Below, piece by piece: positions 47,452 to 57,801 of a DNA stretch of 64,000 nt. This stretch comes from Ganoderma boninense (lineage: Eukaryota > Basidiomycota > Agaricomycetes > Polyporales > Polyporaceae), in the NCBI GenBank assembly GCA_002900995.3, contig CM035312.1:1887653-1951652 (forward strand). Direction: 5' to 3'. Below the pieces are notes generated by a model that was not told where the DNA came from, searched no databases, and saw only the letters and a program-made list of their open reading frames with translations. The position numbers and the translations under genes were made by a program. Each line of letters begins with the position of its first letter. Position 1 is the first letter of the stretch.

Positions 47452-48697
47452 ATGGCCAGCACGTACGTTCATAGCCTTGCACTTCCCTTTTTTGGTGCCT
47501 TTTAACATACTTTCGCTGTTTCAGCGCACCAAAAACCTCTTGGGCCGACGATGTCGATGAGCTCGGTAAGCTTCATCTTGCTTCTTGCTCTTGTAATGAC
47601 CTGAAGAGTTTGCTTCTTCTAGAGCAGCCCAAGATCGAAGACTTTGTCGACGAGAACGGTGTTCGTACAACAGTGGAGTACACGATCAACGATGAGGGCA
47701 AGAAGGTGAAGGTGAGTATCCGATTACTGCGCCTGTAATCGGAGGAGCTTCCCATGCTCACTACCCCTCCAGATTACGCGGAAGATCAAGCGAGTACTCC
47801 AAAAGGCGGTTGTCGACCACACTGTTGCGGAGCGCAAAACCTGGGCAAAGTTCGGCCAAGAGAAGGGGAACAAGCCGGGACCCGATCGCGCAACCACTAC
47901 CGTCGGAGAGAATGTTTTCCTGAAGCTGAGTGCGGGTAACAAGGTGAGTAGCCCGCCTCTTCCCACAGCCTTCCCTTGCCAACTAATTCACATTCTTCCC
48001 CCTTGCGTTGTCAGGCGGCTGTCCAAGAGCAGTCGGCAGAGCAGACTGTAAAGGCGAACCTCGCAAAGGCGGGCGCCGGCAAGGTCGTCTGTCGCCTGTG
48101 CAAGGGCGATCACTTCACCGCAAAATGTCCATACAAGGACTCGCTATCAGGTCTCGATGGCGCAGGTGCGTACGTCACGTATCCGTCTCAATCTATCTCA
48201 ACCCCCACCGTGTGGCACAGAGACCCCTCCCCTCGGTCTCGACGACACTGGAACTCCTGCCGAGCCCGCCGCTGCTGCCCCTGCAGCGACCACCGGCGGA
48301 AAAGTACGTTCCGCCCTCCATGCGTGGTGGTGGTCGCGGACCTGGCGAGGCGATGGGCCGCCCAGGCGGCTCGCGCGACGACCTCCCCACACTCCGCGTC
48401 ACGAACATCTCCGAAGATACGCAGGAAAACGATCTCCGCGAGCTTTTCGGCGCATTCGGACGTGTTGCCCGAGTGTACGTCGGCAGGGATCGCGAGACCG
48501 GTGCAGGCAAGGGTTTTGCCTTCGTCAGTTTCGAGGAGAAGTCCGTTGCGCAGAAGGCGATGGAGAAGATGCATGGTCGTGGTTACGACAACCTTATCCT
48601 CAACATCCAGTGGTCACGTACGTCCCGTCATGTTTCCACGTTCCAAGACGTCCGCTTACTAACATGGACATCGATAGAACCGAGGGAGCAGCGGTGA
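47452..48697 (+). CDS. TIF35: translation initiation factor eIF3 subunit G
   Basis: Exons 47452..47462, 47525..47565, 47623..47711, 47773..47943, 48015..48165, 48221..48617 and 48678..48697 give about 292 residues after correction. The N-terminal eIF3g domain reads KTSWADDVDEL, TRKIKRVLQKAVVDHTV and KTWAKFGQEKG. A zinc knuckle CRLCKGDHFTAKCPYKD follows. The C-terminal RRM has LRVTNIS (RNP2) and GKGFAFVSF (RNP1). eIF3g is part of the eIF3 scaffold on the 40S ribosome and helps scanning and reinitiation. In exon 6 the frame of TTGGK must change to KYVPPSMRGGG at a run of four A (48300-48303); with three A everything, including the last junction, is in phase. Because the gene is essential in yeast, this is almost surely a homopolymer error. 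Confidence 0.93.
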
Positions 48698-50312
48698 GGG
48701 TTCGTTCGATGATTCGCACATTTGGATGTTGTATGCTGTATCAATACATCGCTATTGCGGTTGTATACCACTTGATGATCATCCCTCGATCCTCTATCCG
48801 ATGCGGTGTCTACTGAAGCAGGTGAGCCTGCGCTGAATTTATAGGACAACGTTGATCAGGGAAAATGCAAGAGAGGTATTCGTCGACTGAGCCGCATCGC
48901 TCAGTGTACTTTCCGCCTTCCAATCAAGGTACGCAGCCACACTAATGAGTCAAGGATACGAATCTTGACTTGATTCCTGGTAGCTGTCTTTTCGACTGAC
49001 TGAGGAATAATCTAAAATAGGTTGGGAGATGCGATGCGAGTTAAGTCACCGAGGTGCCATTCCCCTTGGCACTTGCATCGCTTCCGACACCTTACTCGAG
49101 CCATTCAACGGAGCGTGAAGCCTCCGACGAAGCCCCCGGGGCCGTACAGTATGTCAGACTGACAATAATTTACAGGCTGGCTGTGTCTCGGCCGGGGAGC
49201 CTGCGACAGCAATGAATCATCAAGCTTTCGACGTGTACCTTTGTCGAGTCTCATTGTCGAACGGTTAACGTGTAAGTTTACAGTGCCCGACGTGAACGCG
49301 CCGAAAAATTCCTGCAGGGCCTATACAGCCTAAATCAGGAGCCTGGGAAGCTCAGAAGCGAATTGGTGACCTTGAGGTTGGCTGTCTCTTGTGCCTCGAA
49401 GCAGCTGAGGGGTACACTAGGAGCCCTGAGAACACTGAGCTCTCCAGGAAGTAGACTCGTGGGGGACAAGGGGTAAACAAGTGAATCATCAAGAGTTGCA
49501 CCAGAAGAGGCGCACAGGCGGCGTTGGCCTGCATGTGACCGTGTGGGCGCATTCGTTGAGGTATGCGCCTGCTGGGATTTTTCGGCGCGTTCACGCACTT
49601 ATGTAACGTTCAACTTCAACTTTCTCTGCAGCTGGTCAGCACAAAGCCTGACACGCTCGCATTCTTTTATGCACGCCCGCTGCGCAAAACCACAACTAGA
49701 CGTTTGCATCCTTGATGCACTGTATCATGCAACTTCTTCTTCTGCGGAATGTGGCTGGCCGCCGCTGGCTGCCGGGCTCGTGGTGGGAACATGTGGGACT
49801 CACTCAATGTCCGCACCCTGCATGCTTATGACATCTGACAGATGCAGGGAAGCAGCAGCAGGAGATCTGAGGCGTGCCACACAAGCGACGCCGCGGTCTC
49901 ACAGGGTCTCACGGCGCCTTGGTTAGTGCGGCCGCGGCAGGCGCCTTCGTGCGCATGCTGACCCAGTGCGCCCACATCGATTGGCCGGGGCACGACGACC
50001 CCGCACCGGACTCTATGGACACAGAAAGCACCGGACGTTCTGGCAGCCTGTGCTCCCGCCCGCTATTCACTCCGCATCGATTTCGAAAGATATGGAATAG
50101 CTTCTGACGATGCCTACTTGCCCGCTGTGCATGACGTTTCGTGGCAGCGCAGCCTACCGTCCTCTTCTGCCGGACACTCGCGAGGAGAGACCCGACCTGT
50201 CCACATCAAGCGACGCAATCGCACGGCTTATATGGACGTCAAGACATTCGTGTGCAACCCGAACCTCCCGCTCCCCGCTGTCCATCACCTGGCCGAACAG
50301 TGACGCTCCGAT
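48698..50312. other. intergenic stretch, no supported gene
   Basis: About 1.6 kb with unsupported ORFs only. Confidence 0.5.
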
Positions 50313-51525
50313 ATGGCAGGATCACTCTTCCAGAACGCCTATTATGTGGCAAACTTCGTTGACGCGGTCCTGTATGGCGAGTACCTTCGTTGACATGCCT
50401 GACAGCGCTCCGGCTAACACCTGCTTGGTAGGGGCCGAGTTGATCCTGTACTTTCTGGTCGTCCGGCAGCTGCTGGAGCTCCAGAAACGGACCTCGATGG
50501 ACAAGTTTATGATCGCCTTCAGCACGATCCTCCTCATCCTCAACACCATATACTGGACGACGCAGGTGTACTTCGGACAGAGGATGTACATCAACAACCC
50601 GAGCTACCCAGGCGGGATCGACGGCTACTGGCAAGACAACTCCTCCGTATGGTACCAGACATGGGGAACCACCGGCTTGTGTCACGATGAACTTAATGAG
50701 CGACGCGCTTCTCGTAAGTCGAAAAACCAACCTCCTATCACTTTGCCAACTAACTGTTTTCCAGATCTACCGCTGTTTCGTGGTTTGGAACAGCCGGCGC
50801 GTCACTATTCTCCCTTCGATCATCTGGGTTGCATCCCTCAGTACGTGTAGTTCACCTGAATGCAAAGAGTGATCCTAACACCCCATCACCCCCATCCCAG
50901 TCTTCGCAATCGGACTCTTGTACGGGTCTGGACGTCCCAACGGAGACTACTTCGCAGGCATTGCAGCGGCGTCGGTGACTGCGTACACAGCGTCGACGTT
51001 CGCATTCAACGTCATCGTGACGGGGCTCATTTGTGGACGCATCATTTACTTCGGGCGGTACATGCAGAAGTACTACGACGCCGACACTAAGGTGTACACC
51101 GGGGCCGTGGCCATCGTCGTCGAGTCGGCGCTCCCGTTCACGCTCTTCAGCTTCGCCTACCTCATCACCTTCGCCATCGGGACGGACGTCGCCTTCGCCT
51201 TCTCGTTCTACGCGATGTTCTCGGTACGCGCGCATCATATTCTACGGATTAGTCGGGATATATTGACTGACCCCTGCAATCAGTGCATCTCTCCTCTTCT
51301 CATCACCCTGCGAGTCCTCGCGCGTCGGGCGTGGACGCGTGACGCTATCACGCTGTTCACGACGACGATCAGCTACCATGGTCCCTCCCGGGAGTGGACA
51401 CTGAAGCTGGGATACCAATCGACCTTGCGGAGAAGGTGGCTGAAAAAGACCTTGGGGACTCAGCAGTGCGGGCCCCCTCCACGAGGCCAAGTGTCGAGAG
51501 GGACATCAGCGAGCTGCCAGTATGA
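50313..51525 (+). CDS. seven-helix membrane protein, basidiomycete family
   Basis: Exons 50313..50376, 50432..50713, 50765..50840, 50901..51223 and 51284..51525. The protein starts MAGSLFQNAYYVANFVDAVL and has about seven membrane helices, including AELILYFLVVRQL, FSTILLILNTIYWTTQVYF, LIYRCFVVWNSRRVTILPSI, FAIGLLYGSG, FNVIVTGLICGRIIYFGRY and FTLFSFAYLITFAIG. A cytosolic tail ends DISELPV. Such proteins are abundant and expanded in Agaricomycetes; receptor or sensor roles are proposed but unproven. The first intron is GC-AG (G/GCGAGT...TTGGTAG). Two single-base frame breaks occur: an extra G near 50674 (GTT/ACVTMNLMSDALL) and a missing C near 51390 in CCTCCCGGG. Either can be read-through errors. 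Confidence 0.75.
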
Positions 51526-53519
51526 GTGTTGGCGTTTCACGATACATTTTAAAGCCGTCCTAGTATATCTTACGAACATCATAAATCTTGTACTCATACT
51601 CATGTACATGTACTTCTACTGTAGTCATACGTGTCGTCACTAGTTACTTTTCAGGATAGAATTGAGCGGTGGTACCGCGATGTGAAGTGGGCGGTCCGCT
51701 CCGGCCCGAGGACTGCACGCTGGCGCTTGGCCACAACATGCATTTTCGGAGACGTCCCTGGGTCCCACTGGCACGACCCTTGCCCTTCCACCGGATTTCA
51801 AGACAAGGGAGCCTGAGCGAGTAGCTTGCTCATTTACGGGACCCATTCAATCAGTATGCACAGTCTCTTTATTCCCGTGAGTTCAGTGACTGAATAAGAA
51901 TGCTTAGGATCGGGAACTCTGGCCGTGGTCGAGCACATTTGAAGCTTGCGTTTCTGGTCCGTCAGGCGTGCTGGGGTGTCTCGACATATTCCATTGAAGG
52001 GACAGGTTTCTCTTCCGGTCAAGTCATCATTATTTTCCTGCAATGATCCGCGCTCGTCGAATTGTCGGGCGGGTTCAGTGACTATTAAGTTGGTCCGCAA
52101 TGAGTCCACAAGCCGGTCAGTTCTACGCTGGCACCTGCTGGCGCCCTTCGATCACGTACTCGACAGAAACGTGGACTCGATAGAGCAATAATGAAACGTT
52201 GCATACAGGTTCCATTTCCGCGACACACTATCTTGGCCCTTAAGTTAACCCGATCGTGTGGACGTTGGAAACAGCCCGGATGTATTGCCGGGATATCGAT
52301 CCAATGACCATCGGGGGTCCGAGCCCTGGACTCGGACGTTTCGCCGGTACCTTTAGGAAGCCTTCTTAATTATGAGGCGCTTGAAGCGTGTTGCACATGA
52401 AGTTTGTCTCAAACTTAACTTAACTTATATGAGTGAAGAGGTGCGCTGGCAGCCGTGGAGTGATATGATTTAGACAATAATGTGGTGCGTTGTGGAATGG
52501 CAGTAGGCTACTATACAATTGGAGAGCAGATAGCGTGGATACGAATGTGTGTGCGAGATAGGTGTTTCAACTTCGACGACTGCAGGCACGGGGGGACGCG
52601 CGGTACAGCATATGGACTCGGGAGCGCAGAAAGCAGGGGAAGCGGAACAGACGGTGGCGCAGCTGCTCGATAGAAACAGAGGGAGGGTACAGATGGGGAA
52701 GGAAGGTGTAAAACGACAACACACGGGGAAACTGGAAGCGTCGTACAGGCGGGAGTGACAAATGGGCCCCTGGGACGGTGAAGCACAGAGTGTTCGTTCG
52801 AAGACACAAGAACCAACAGAATGTTGAGTGAATCCGACTTGATAATGCAGCCCTTGCCCCATGATAGAATACTTCCTCAGGAGCACGCGGGGTGTTCATG
52901 GATGGCGAAGGGGCGGAATCGAGGTTGGCTTGGGGTCGAGCACAGACGTGGGCGGACGTAACAGGTCGTGAACGGCAGCGTTAATGGTAGGTAGCATGGG
53001 CACGGTTGCCGAGAGCCGACAACGCCTGGCGGAGATCAGAAGAGCGGCAGAAGAAGGCGGGGAGAGTGGAACAATCCGATCCACAACGCTTGAATTAGGG
53101 GTCAGGCGGCGGCACGCGATGCTGGGCGAGGTGGCGCGCGTGTCCCGAGCGGGTATATGGTACGCTAGAGGTGGCCAGAAGTCGAGGAAGCAAAACGAAA
53201 AGAAGCCAACCGGAGGAAAGGCGGGGGCACATGCCAGCCGCCAACCGCGCGGACGAGTGAATAGGACGGTAACCGGAGAATGGAAGCCGGTGGGTAGGGC
53301 TCCACCCGTGCGTGGGCGGGAGGCGATCGGCGGAGGGAAGATTTGCACGCGCGCAGCGGGCCGGGCACTACTACCCACGGTCCTTAGAAGAGGAAGAGAA
53401 CCTCGCTGAAGCGACCGCGGATCAGCATTAGAGACTACATGACCAGCAGCAGGGCGCGCGCGAGGCAGCTGCTCACCTACTCGTCAAAAGCTTCCCTGCG
53501 CGGAACCTTCCATGGCGGC
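51526..53519. other. intergenic stretch
   Basis: About 2 kb. A minus-strand ORF at 52896..53378 (160 codons) has no recognisable motif and is matched by an open plus-strand frame, so I do not call it. The rest shows nothing. Confidence 0.45.
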
Positions 53520-54492
53520 TCAACAAATGATACAGGACGAACAGCATCCCGCATTCTCATCTTCCAGTTCACCCGGAGAGCCGGAGGGCACGATCGTGCT
53601 TCTCCGTTTCTTCTTGGGCAACTCGTCCGCCTGCGGGGCATACGCGCGGATGGACAAGTGAACGATGGTCGACGCGGACGTCGGTGAGGGAATGTTTGCC
53701 GGAAACGAGAGTTCTACCGCGCATACAGTCAGTATGCGGCGAAGGAGGGGAGGCACGACCGGGAGGTGAGACATACTATCAAGCGAGTCCTCGTCTTGCA
53801 GGATCTTCCCGAGATACAGTATGCGCAGGTACGACGGCGCAGGCGGCCGTTCGTCCTGCCAATCTGCGTCCAGGGCAATTGATCAGCATTCAGTGTAACG
53901 TCAACGATGCTCGGAGGCATTGTTGCCATTCCCACACAGGTACACGCCCGGGCAGTCTCGGTGCTCGCGCAACGTCCACCATGTGTGAAGAATGACAATG
54001 AAAGTTGAGAGAAGCCAAACAGGCGGTCTGCTCACCGTTTGGCCATGCATTCCATACAAGCTCCTTTACCCGACCAACAGTGGTCTCGGGTTCGAATGTC
54101 ATAGTCCTTCTCCGCCCGCTCACGAGCAAAAACGTCAGCGACACCTGGGGTGTCTGTGGAATGGCCTCCTCGCCAGTGCCATCCTCTCCGGTAGCTCCTT
54201 CTCGATCGCCGTCCTCTCCATCGTGGTCATCGCCATCATCCTGCTCGATACCTGCGAAATCGTGCCGAGGAGTGTTGGCTCCAGAGAAGTCGACGCGGGT
54301 GTATGACGTACGTGCGGAAGGGCACAGGGGGGAAAAGGCCTGACCATCGAGGCGAGCTTGAAGGGCGTTCTCGATGGAGCCCGAGGACGGGACATGTGCC
54401 AGGGCCTGGGCCGAAACCGTTGCGGGGGAGTGTGATGGATCCAAGTCGGCCTGCGCCATCACAGGCCGGGTTGAGTGTGATGGGTCGCTCAT
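53520..54492 (-). CDS. prenylated membrane-anchored ubiquitin-fold protein (MUB/UBL3-like)
   Basis: Exons from the start: 54036..54492, 53777..53863 and 53520..53713, in phase, giving 245 residues. The N-terminal third is disordered and acidic. The ubiquitin fold reads VSLTFLLVSGRRRTMTF, VGRVKELVWNAWP, LRILYLGKILQDEDSLDKL and TIVHLSIRAY. A basic linker PKKKRR leads to the C-terminus CCSSCIIC, whose last four residues are a CaaX box; the extra cysteines could be palmitoylated. Plant MUBs and animal UBL3 have the same order; they are prenylated, sit on membranes and sort proteins or hold ubiquitin-conjugating enzymes. Exon 1 also contains GTACGT...TTTCGCAG (about 54236 to 54301), an optional 66-base in-frame intron that would shorten the protein by 22 residues. 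TATA-like sequence lies about 92-98 bases upstream. Confidence 0.85.
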
Positions 54493-55544
54493 TGGTAGGT
54501 GGGCGAGGGGGAGAGCGAGAGCGACACGATGGCAGAGGGAGGGGTGGGAGGGGGAAGGAGAGAGCTTGGCGAGATGCGGGGGGTATATATGGAGACGCAA
54601 TTAAACGAGAACGTGGGAGCAGGGTCGCGTACTGAGAGGTATGCGGCGATCAGGGAGAAGAAGGTGAGCTTTGAATTGTGCAGCGGCTTGAATCCCTAGG
54701 CGAGCCGAAATAATCATGTACGACGTTCGGGTCAAGGTCGACGGGAAGGAGGGGTAGGGCGTGAGGGTGCGAAGGACAAAGAGGGGCAAGGAGGCGTACC
54801 AGACGGTGTATGAAAAGTGAGATGGCGATGGGAGGCGAAATGAAGGGCTCGGGATGGTGACGAGTGGACGAGTGCAGGCGATGGGCCGGTGAGGAGCGTT
54901 CGTGTGAGAGTCTACCCCGCTTTCGGCAATCTGCGCTCTACTCTTGCTTGCGGGGTGCACAGCGCGCACGCTGCACGGATGCGTCCAGGAGCGTTTTTCA
55001 CGGGGGAACCAGGCACGGCACAGAAGGCAGAGAGCGGGCGAGAGACCCGAGACGTCGAAGAGGGCTATATATGTGGGGCCGAGCGGGAGGAGATTCGAGG
55101 CGGGGCAATGGTTGCTGAGACCCGCGGCTCGAGCCTCGTCGACGACGGTTTGACGTCGGTGCGGGACAGTCGAGGCCCCTCTACGCCTCCGAGATCTCTG
55201 ATCGCGTCCTGCCGTCCCAGGCCGTCCCCCTGTGCTCGTCCTCTCCAGCGACGATGCCGGTTCCTTCCGCATCGGTTTCACTCTCTGCTCAGTCCTCTGC
55301 TTTCCGCCGGTCTTCCTTGATCTCGACCGTCAACATCCCCGTATGCAACCGCTCGAAATACTCTCGGCCCCTGTCCATGCTCGATTTTTCGCTCCCCTCT
55401 CCGGAACCCCCCTTTCTATCAATCCGCCCACACTCAGAGAGCACCAACGACCATGCACGGCGGGGCCGTGATGAGCAGCGGAGCTGAGATCGATCGCGCG
55501 TGCAACCGTTCGACGTACGCTGCAGCCAGTACAAACGATCGAGT
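54493..55544. other. divergent promoter region between MUB-like gene and the next gene
   Basis: GC-rich, with two TATATAT-like strings (54584..54590 and near 55064..55072). An open plus-strand frame from 55254 (MPVPSASVSLSAQSSAFRRS to a stop at 55487) looks protein-like and may be an upstream exon of the following gene, but I could not join it. Confidence 0.4.
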
Positions 55545-56003
55545 ATGTGCGGCGGCTGTGCGTCGAAATGCTCCAGGATGGGTTTAGGTTCGACAGGTAT
55601 GTGCATCCATTCCACTCCCCTCGCATCCATCCCGCATGCGGCTATCCGCATTATCAACATGCGATCTTCCGTAGTTCAATGGTGGTCAACGTCAAGCGCA
55701 ACTCATGGAAACGGTATGCTTGCTATACCGATGCAGAGAGACCACCAGGGTCGTCTGCTCCGCGGGATTTCTGGGATCTTGCGCCTCGTCTTCCAATCCT
55801 GGCTGGAGCAAGAAGGAAAGAAACCTGTTCAATCCCGCAAGCCATCATCTGTGCCTTCGTCATCATCTTCCTGCGGATACTCCGGGGTTTCTATCGTGGC
55901 ACCGATCGACCCGAGTGCCCTCGCAAAGTTGAGCGAGTGGATGCTGAGGCTTTGCGAGATGTCCAACGGGTCCTCGGTGTCCAAAAAGACTGCCTTTCTC
56001 TGA
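55545..56003 (+). CDS. possible small protein
   Basis: Exons 55545..55596, 55675..55713 and 55813..56003 join in phase through GT-AG introns and give 93 residues. The N-terminus is Cys-rich (MCGGCASKCSRMGLGST), the middle Ser-rich, and the end is helical (DPSALAKLSEWMLRLCEM). Intron 2 (99 bases) has no in-frame stop, so it may be retained, giving a longer form. The same frame extends upstream to 55254 except for one TGA near 55485. No family is recognised. The structure rests on phase agreement only. Confidence 0.35.
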   Translation: MCGGCASKCSRMGLGSTGMCIHSTPLASIPHAAIRIINMRSSVVQWWSTSSATHGNGMLAIPMQRDHQGRLLRGISGILRLVFQSWLEQEGKKPVQSRKPSSVPSSSSSCGYSGVSIVAPIDPSALAKLSEWMLRLCEMSNGSSVSKKTAFL

Positions 56004-56219
56004 TGCGCCTCTTGGAGATCGAGGAGGAAATGGGATATGAGAATGTTGGAAAGCCTGATCAAGGGGAGACGGGATCATCAATACCAACAGTGGATGGTAA
56101 GCTATCCTGTTCACTAATAGATTACGTACGGCGCCGCGAAACTTTGTACGAGTGTGGTTTGCGAGTCTGGTAATAATAGCTAGAAGGCTTTTAGGTCAGC
56201 ACTCAAGGAGAGTGCAGCA

Positions 56220-57444
56220 TTGAAATTTCAGGCACTCACAGAGAGTTCTACGAGGATGAGCTGCAAGATGCTCATCGTCGACAACACTCTGTTCATTTTG
56301 ATGATTAGTATATAAATGCCACGTCGGGCATGGAGATACTGTGCGATGCCTCACACGAAGTAGAGTAAACCTGCGGATGCAATGAATAAGTAAGTCCTTG
56401 AACCGAGCCCATGGTTAGAGCCGCCAGACTTTGACGAACCATTTCTTAGCATTATCCCCATGATGCCTTTGGTTTTTAATACTTTCTATCCGACCATTCC
56501 CTGTAGTGCCTCCGGGTAGGAACTTCCAGGTAATTGCCACGAGCAATATGTCGGCGATAATAGTCGATATGCGGTTCGTGAGGGTGACTGTCGACTCGTC
56601 AGTGGTGTGTCATTGCGGTCACAGAGGTACCGGACGTACAACTGTGCGAGAGAGGGTGAGTGCAAGTGCAAAAAGCGAGAGAACTGACTGACGTACATTC
56701 GAACGAGAGTGGGAGGTGTCGCAGAGAATTCCACGCAGCCCACGCGGGGGAGGTATGTGGCCCGGACGAAGGCGTGGAATCTGAATTGTAGCTAACGAAG
56801 GACTTTGAGTACGAGCTTGCGTTATGCAACTGCAGGGCGACGATAATGCCGTACCACGTCTGTCACAATTTGCACGCTCAAAAGGAGGAAAACGGCGCCC
56901 GACAGCATGCGGTGGTTAGCCAACGCATACGTCCGCAGTCCACCGAATACTGAAACTCTGACTTCAGTCATTGAAGCGTAGAGACATGGGCCAGTGAAAC
57001 CTACGTACCTGCCGGCGGGACCAGAGAAAGGTAAGCGAAGACGTTGCCAGTCATGACCATCCCAGCGCAAAGGGAGTCGGACATTGGAATATACTTGACG
57101 ATCGGTACAGCAGTGGCGAGCAGAATCATGTACTTGTTCGAGAAGTACAGCAATGCAGAGAGGATCCGGACCTGGCTGGTCCAGAAAAGTCGGATCTCGC
57201 GCGGTAGTGTTATGAGGAGGTCATAAAGAACAAAGGCTGGACGCGAAACGAGTGAGTTCGTTTTCCAGAACACTTTGAGAACCGAAACATGCCTGCAACA
57301 GCGACGTCGCAATATTTATTTGGAATCCTAACGCACGGTGTAAATGTTAGTACATATCAATAAAGCCATGCCTAAGGAACAGAACGGGGCCTACATGACT
57401 GCATAGATGAGGATCGTTTCGTGAATGGCGGCGTCGGAGGCCAT
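56220..57444 (-). CDS. DUF6533-like membrane protein
   Basis: Supported exons from the start: 57395..57444, 57293..57327, 57009..57236 and 56949 down to about 56855, then less certain exons to about 56220. It starts MASDAAIHETILIYAVMIPN and shows the family pattern NKYCDVAVAAFVLYDLLITL, REIRLFWTSQVRILSALLYF, NKYMILLATAVPIV, VFGGLRTYALANHRM and, later, TNRISTIIADILLVAITWK. The last hydrophobic exon is near 56220-56330 (IYILIIKMNRVLSTMSI). Function of the family is unknown; it is greatly expanded in Agaricomycetes. Intron 2 appears to be GC-AG (GCAG/GCATGT). The exact 3' half is not resolved. Confidence 0.65.
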
Positions 57445-57801
57445 CTTGCGAATGAGAGGTGAGTGGATATGCTCTTGAAGCAAGCCTAAGCTCGCCCCCC
57501 TTTTGAACAGCCCGCTCTAGGACTCAGAACCTCCACCAGGAGGATTTGAAAAGACCGATTGCGCACTTGATGAGCAACCTCACAATCAGGGCGAAAGATT
57601 CTCCTCATGACATCTAACTCGCTGCACTGACGTTGTCGTTGTATGCGTCACGGCCATGAGCGCTGCTGCCATCAAACCTGTCTGCATGCCATACACGTCT
57701 ACTTAACTATACTCGACGCCCGTGAAGGTGATGCATGGGATTTTCGCCAGAACGCGCCCACAGCACCGCTCTAGTCCGTGGTTTACCCCCGGTCGATGCC
57801 G

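Noticed and set aside
52896..53378. 160-codon minus-strand ORF
   Set aside because: Low-complexity Pro/Ser/Arg composition, no motif, and an equally open plus-strand frame.
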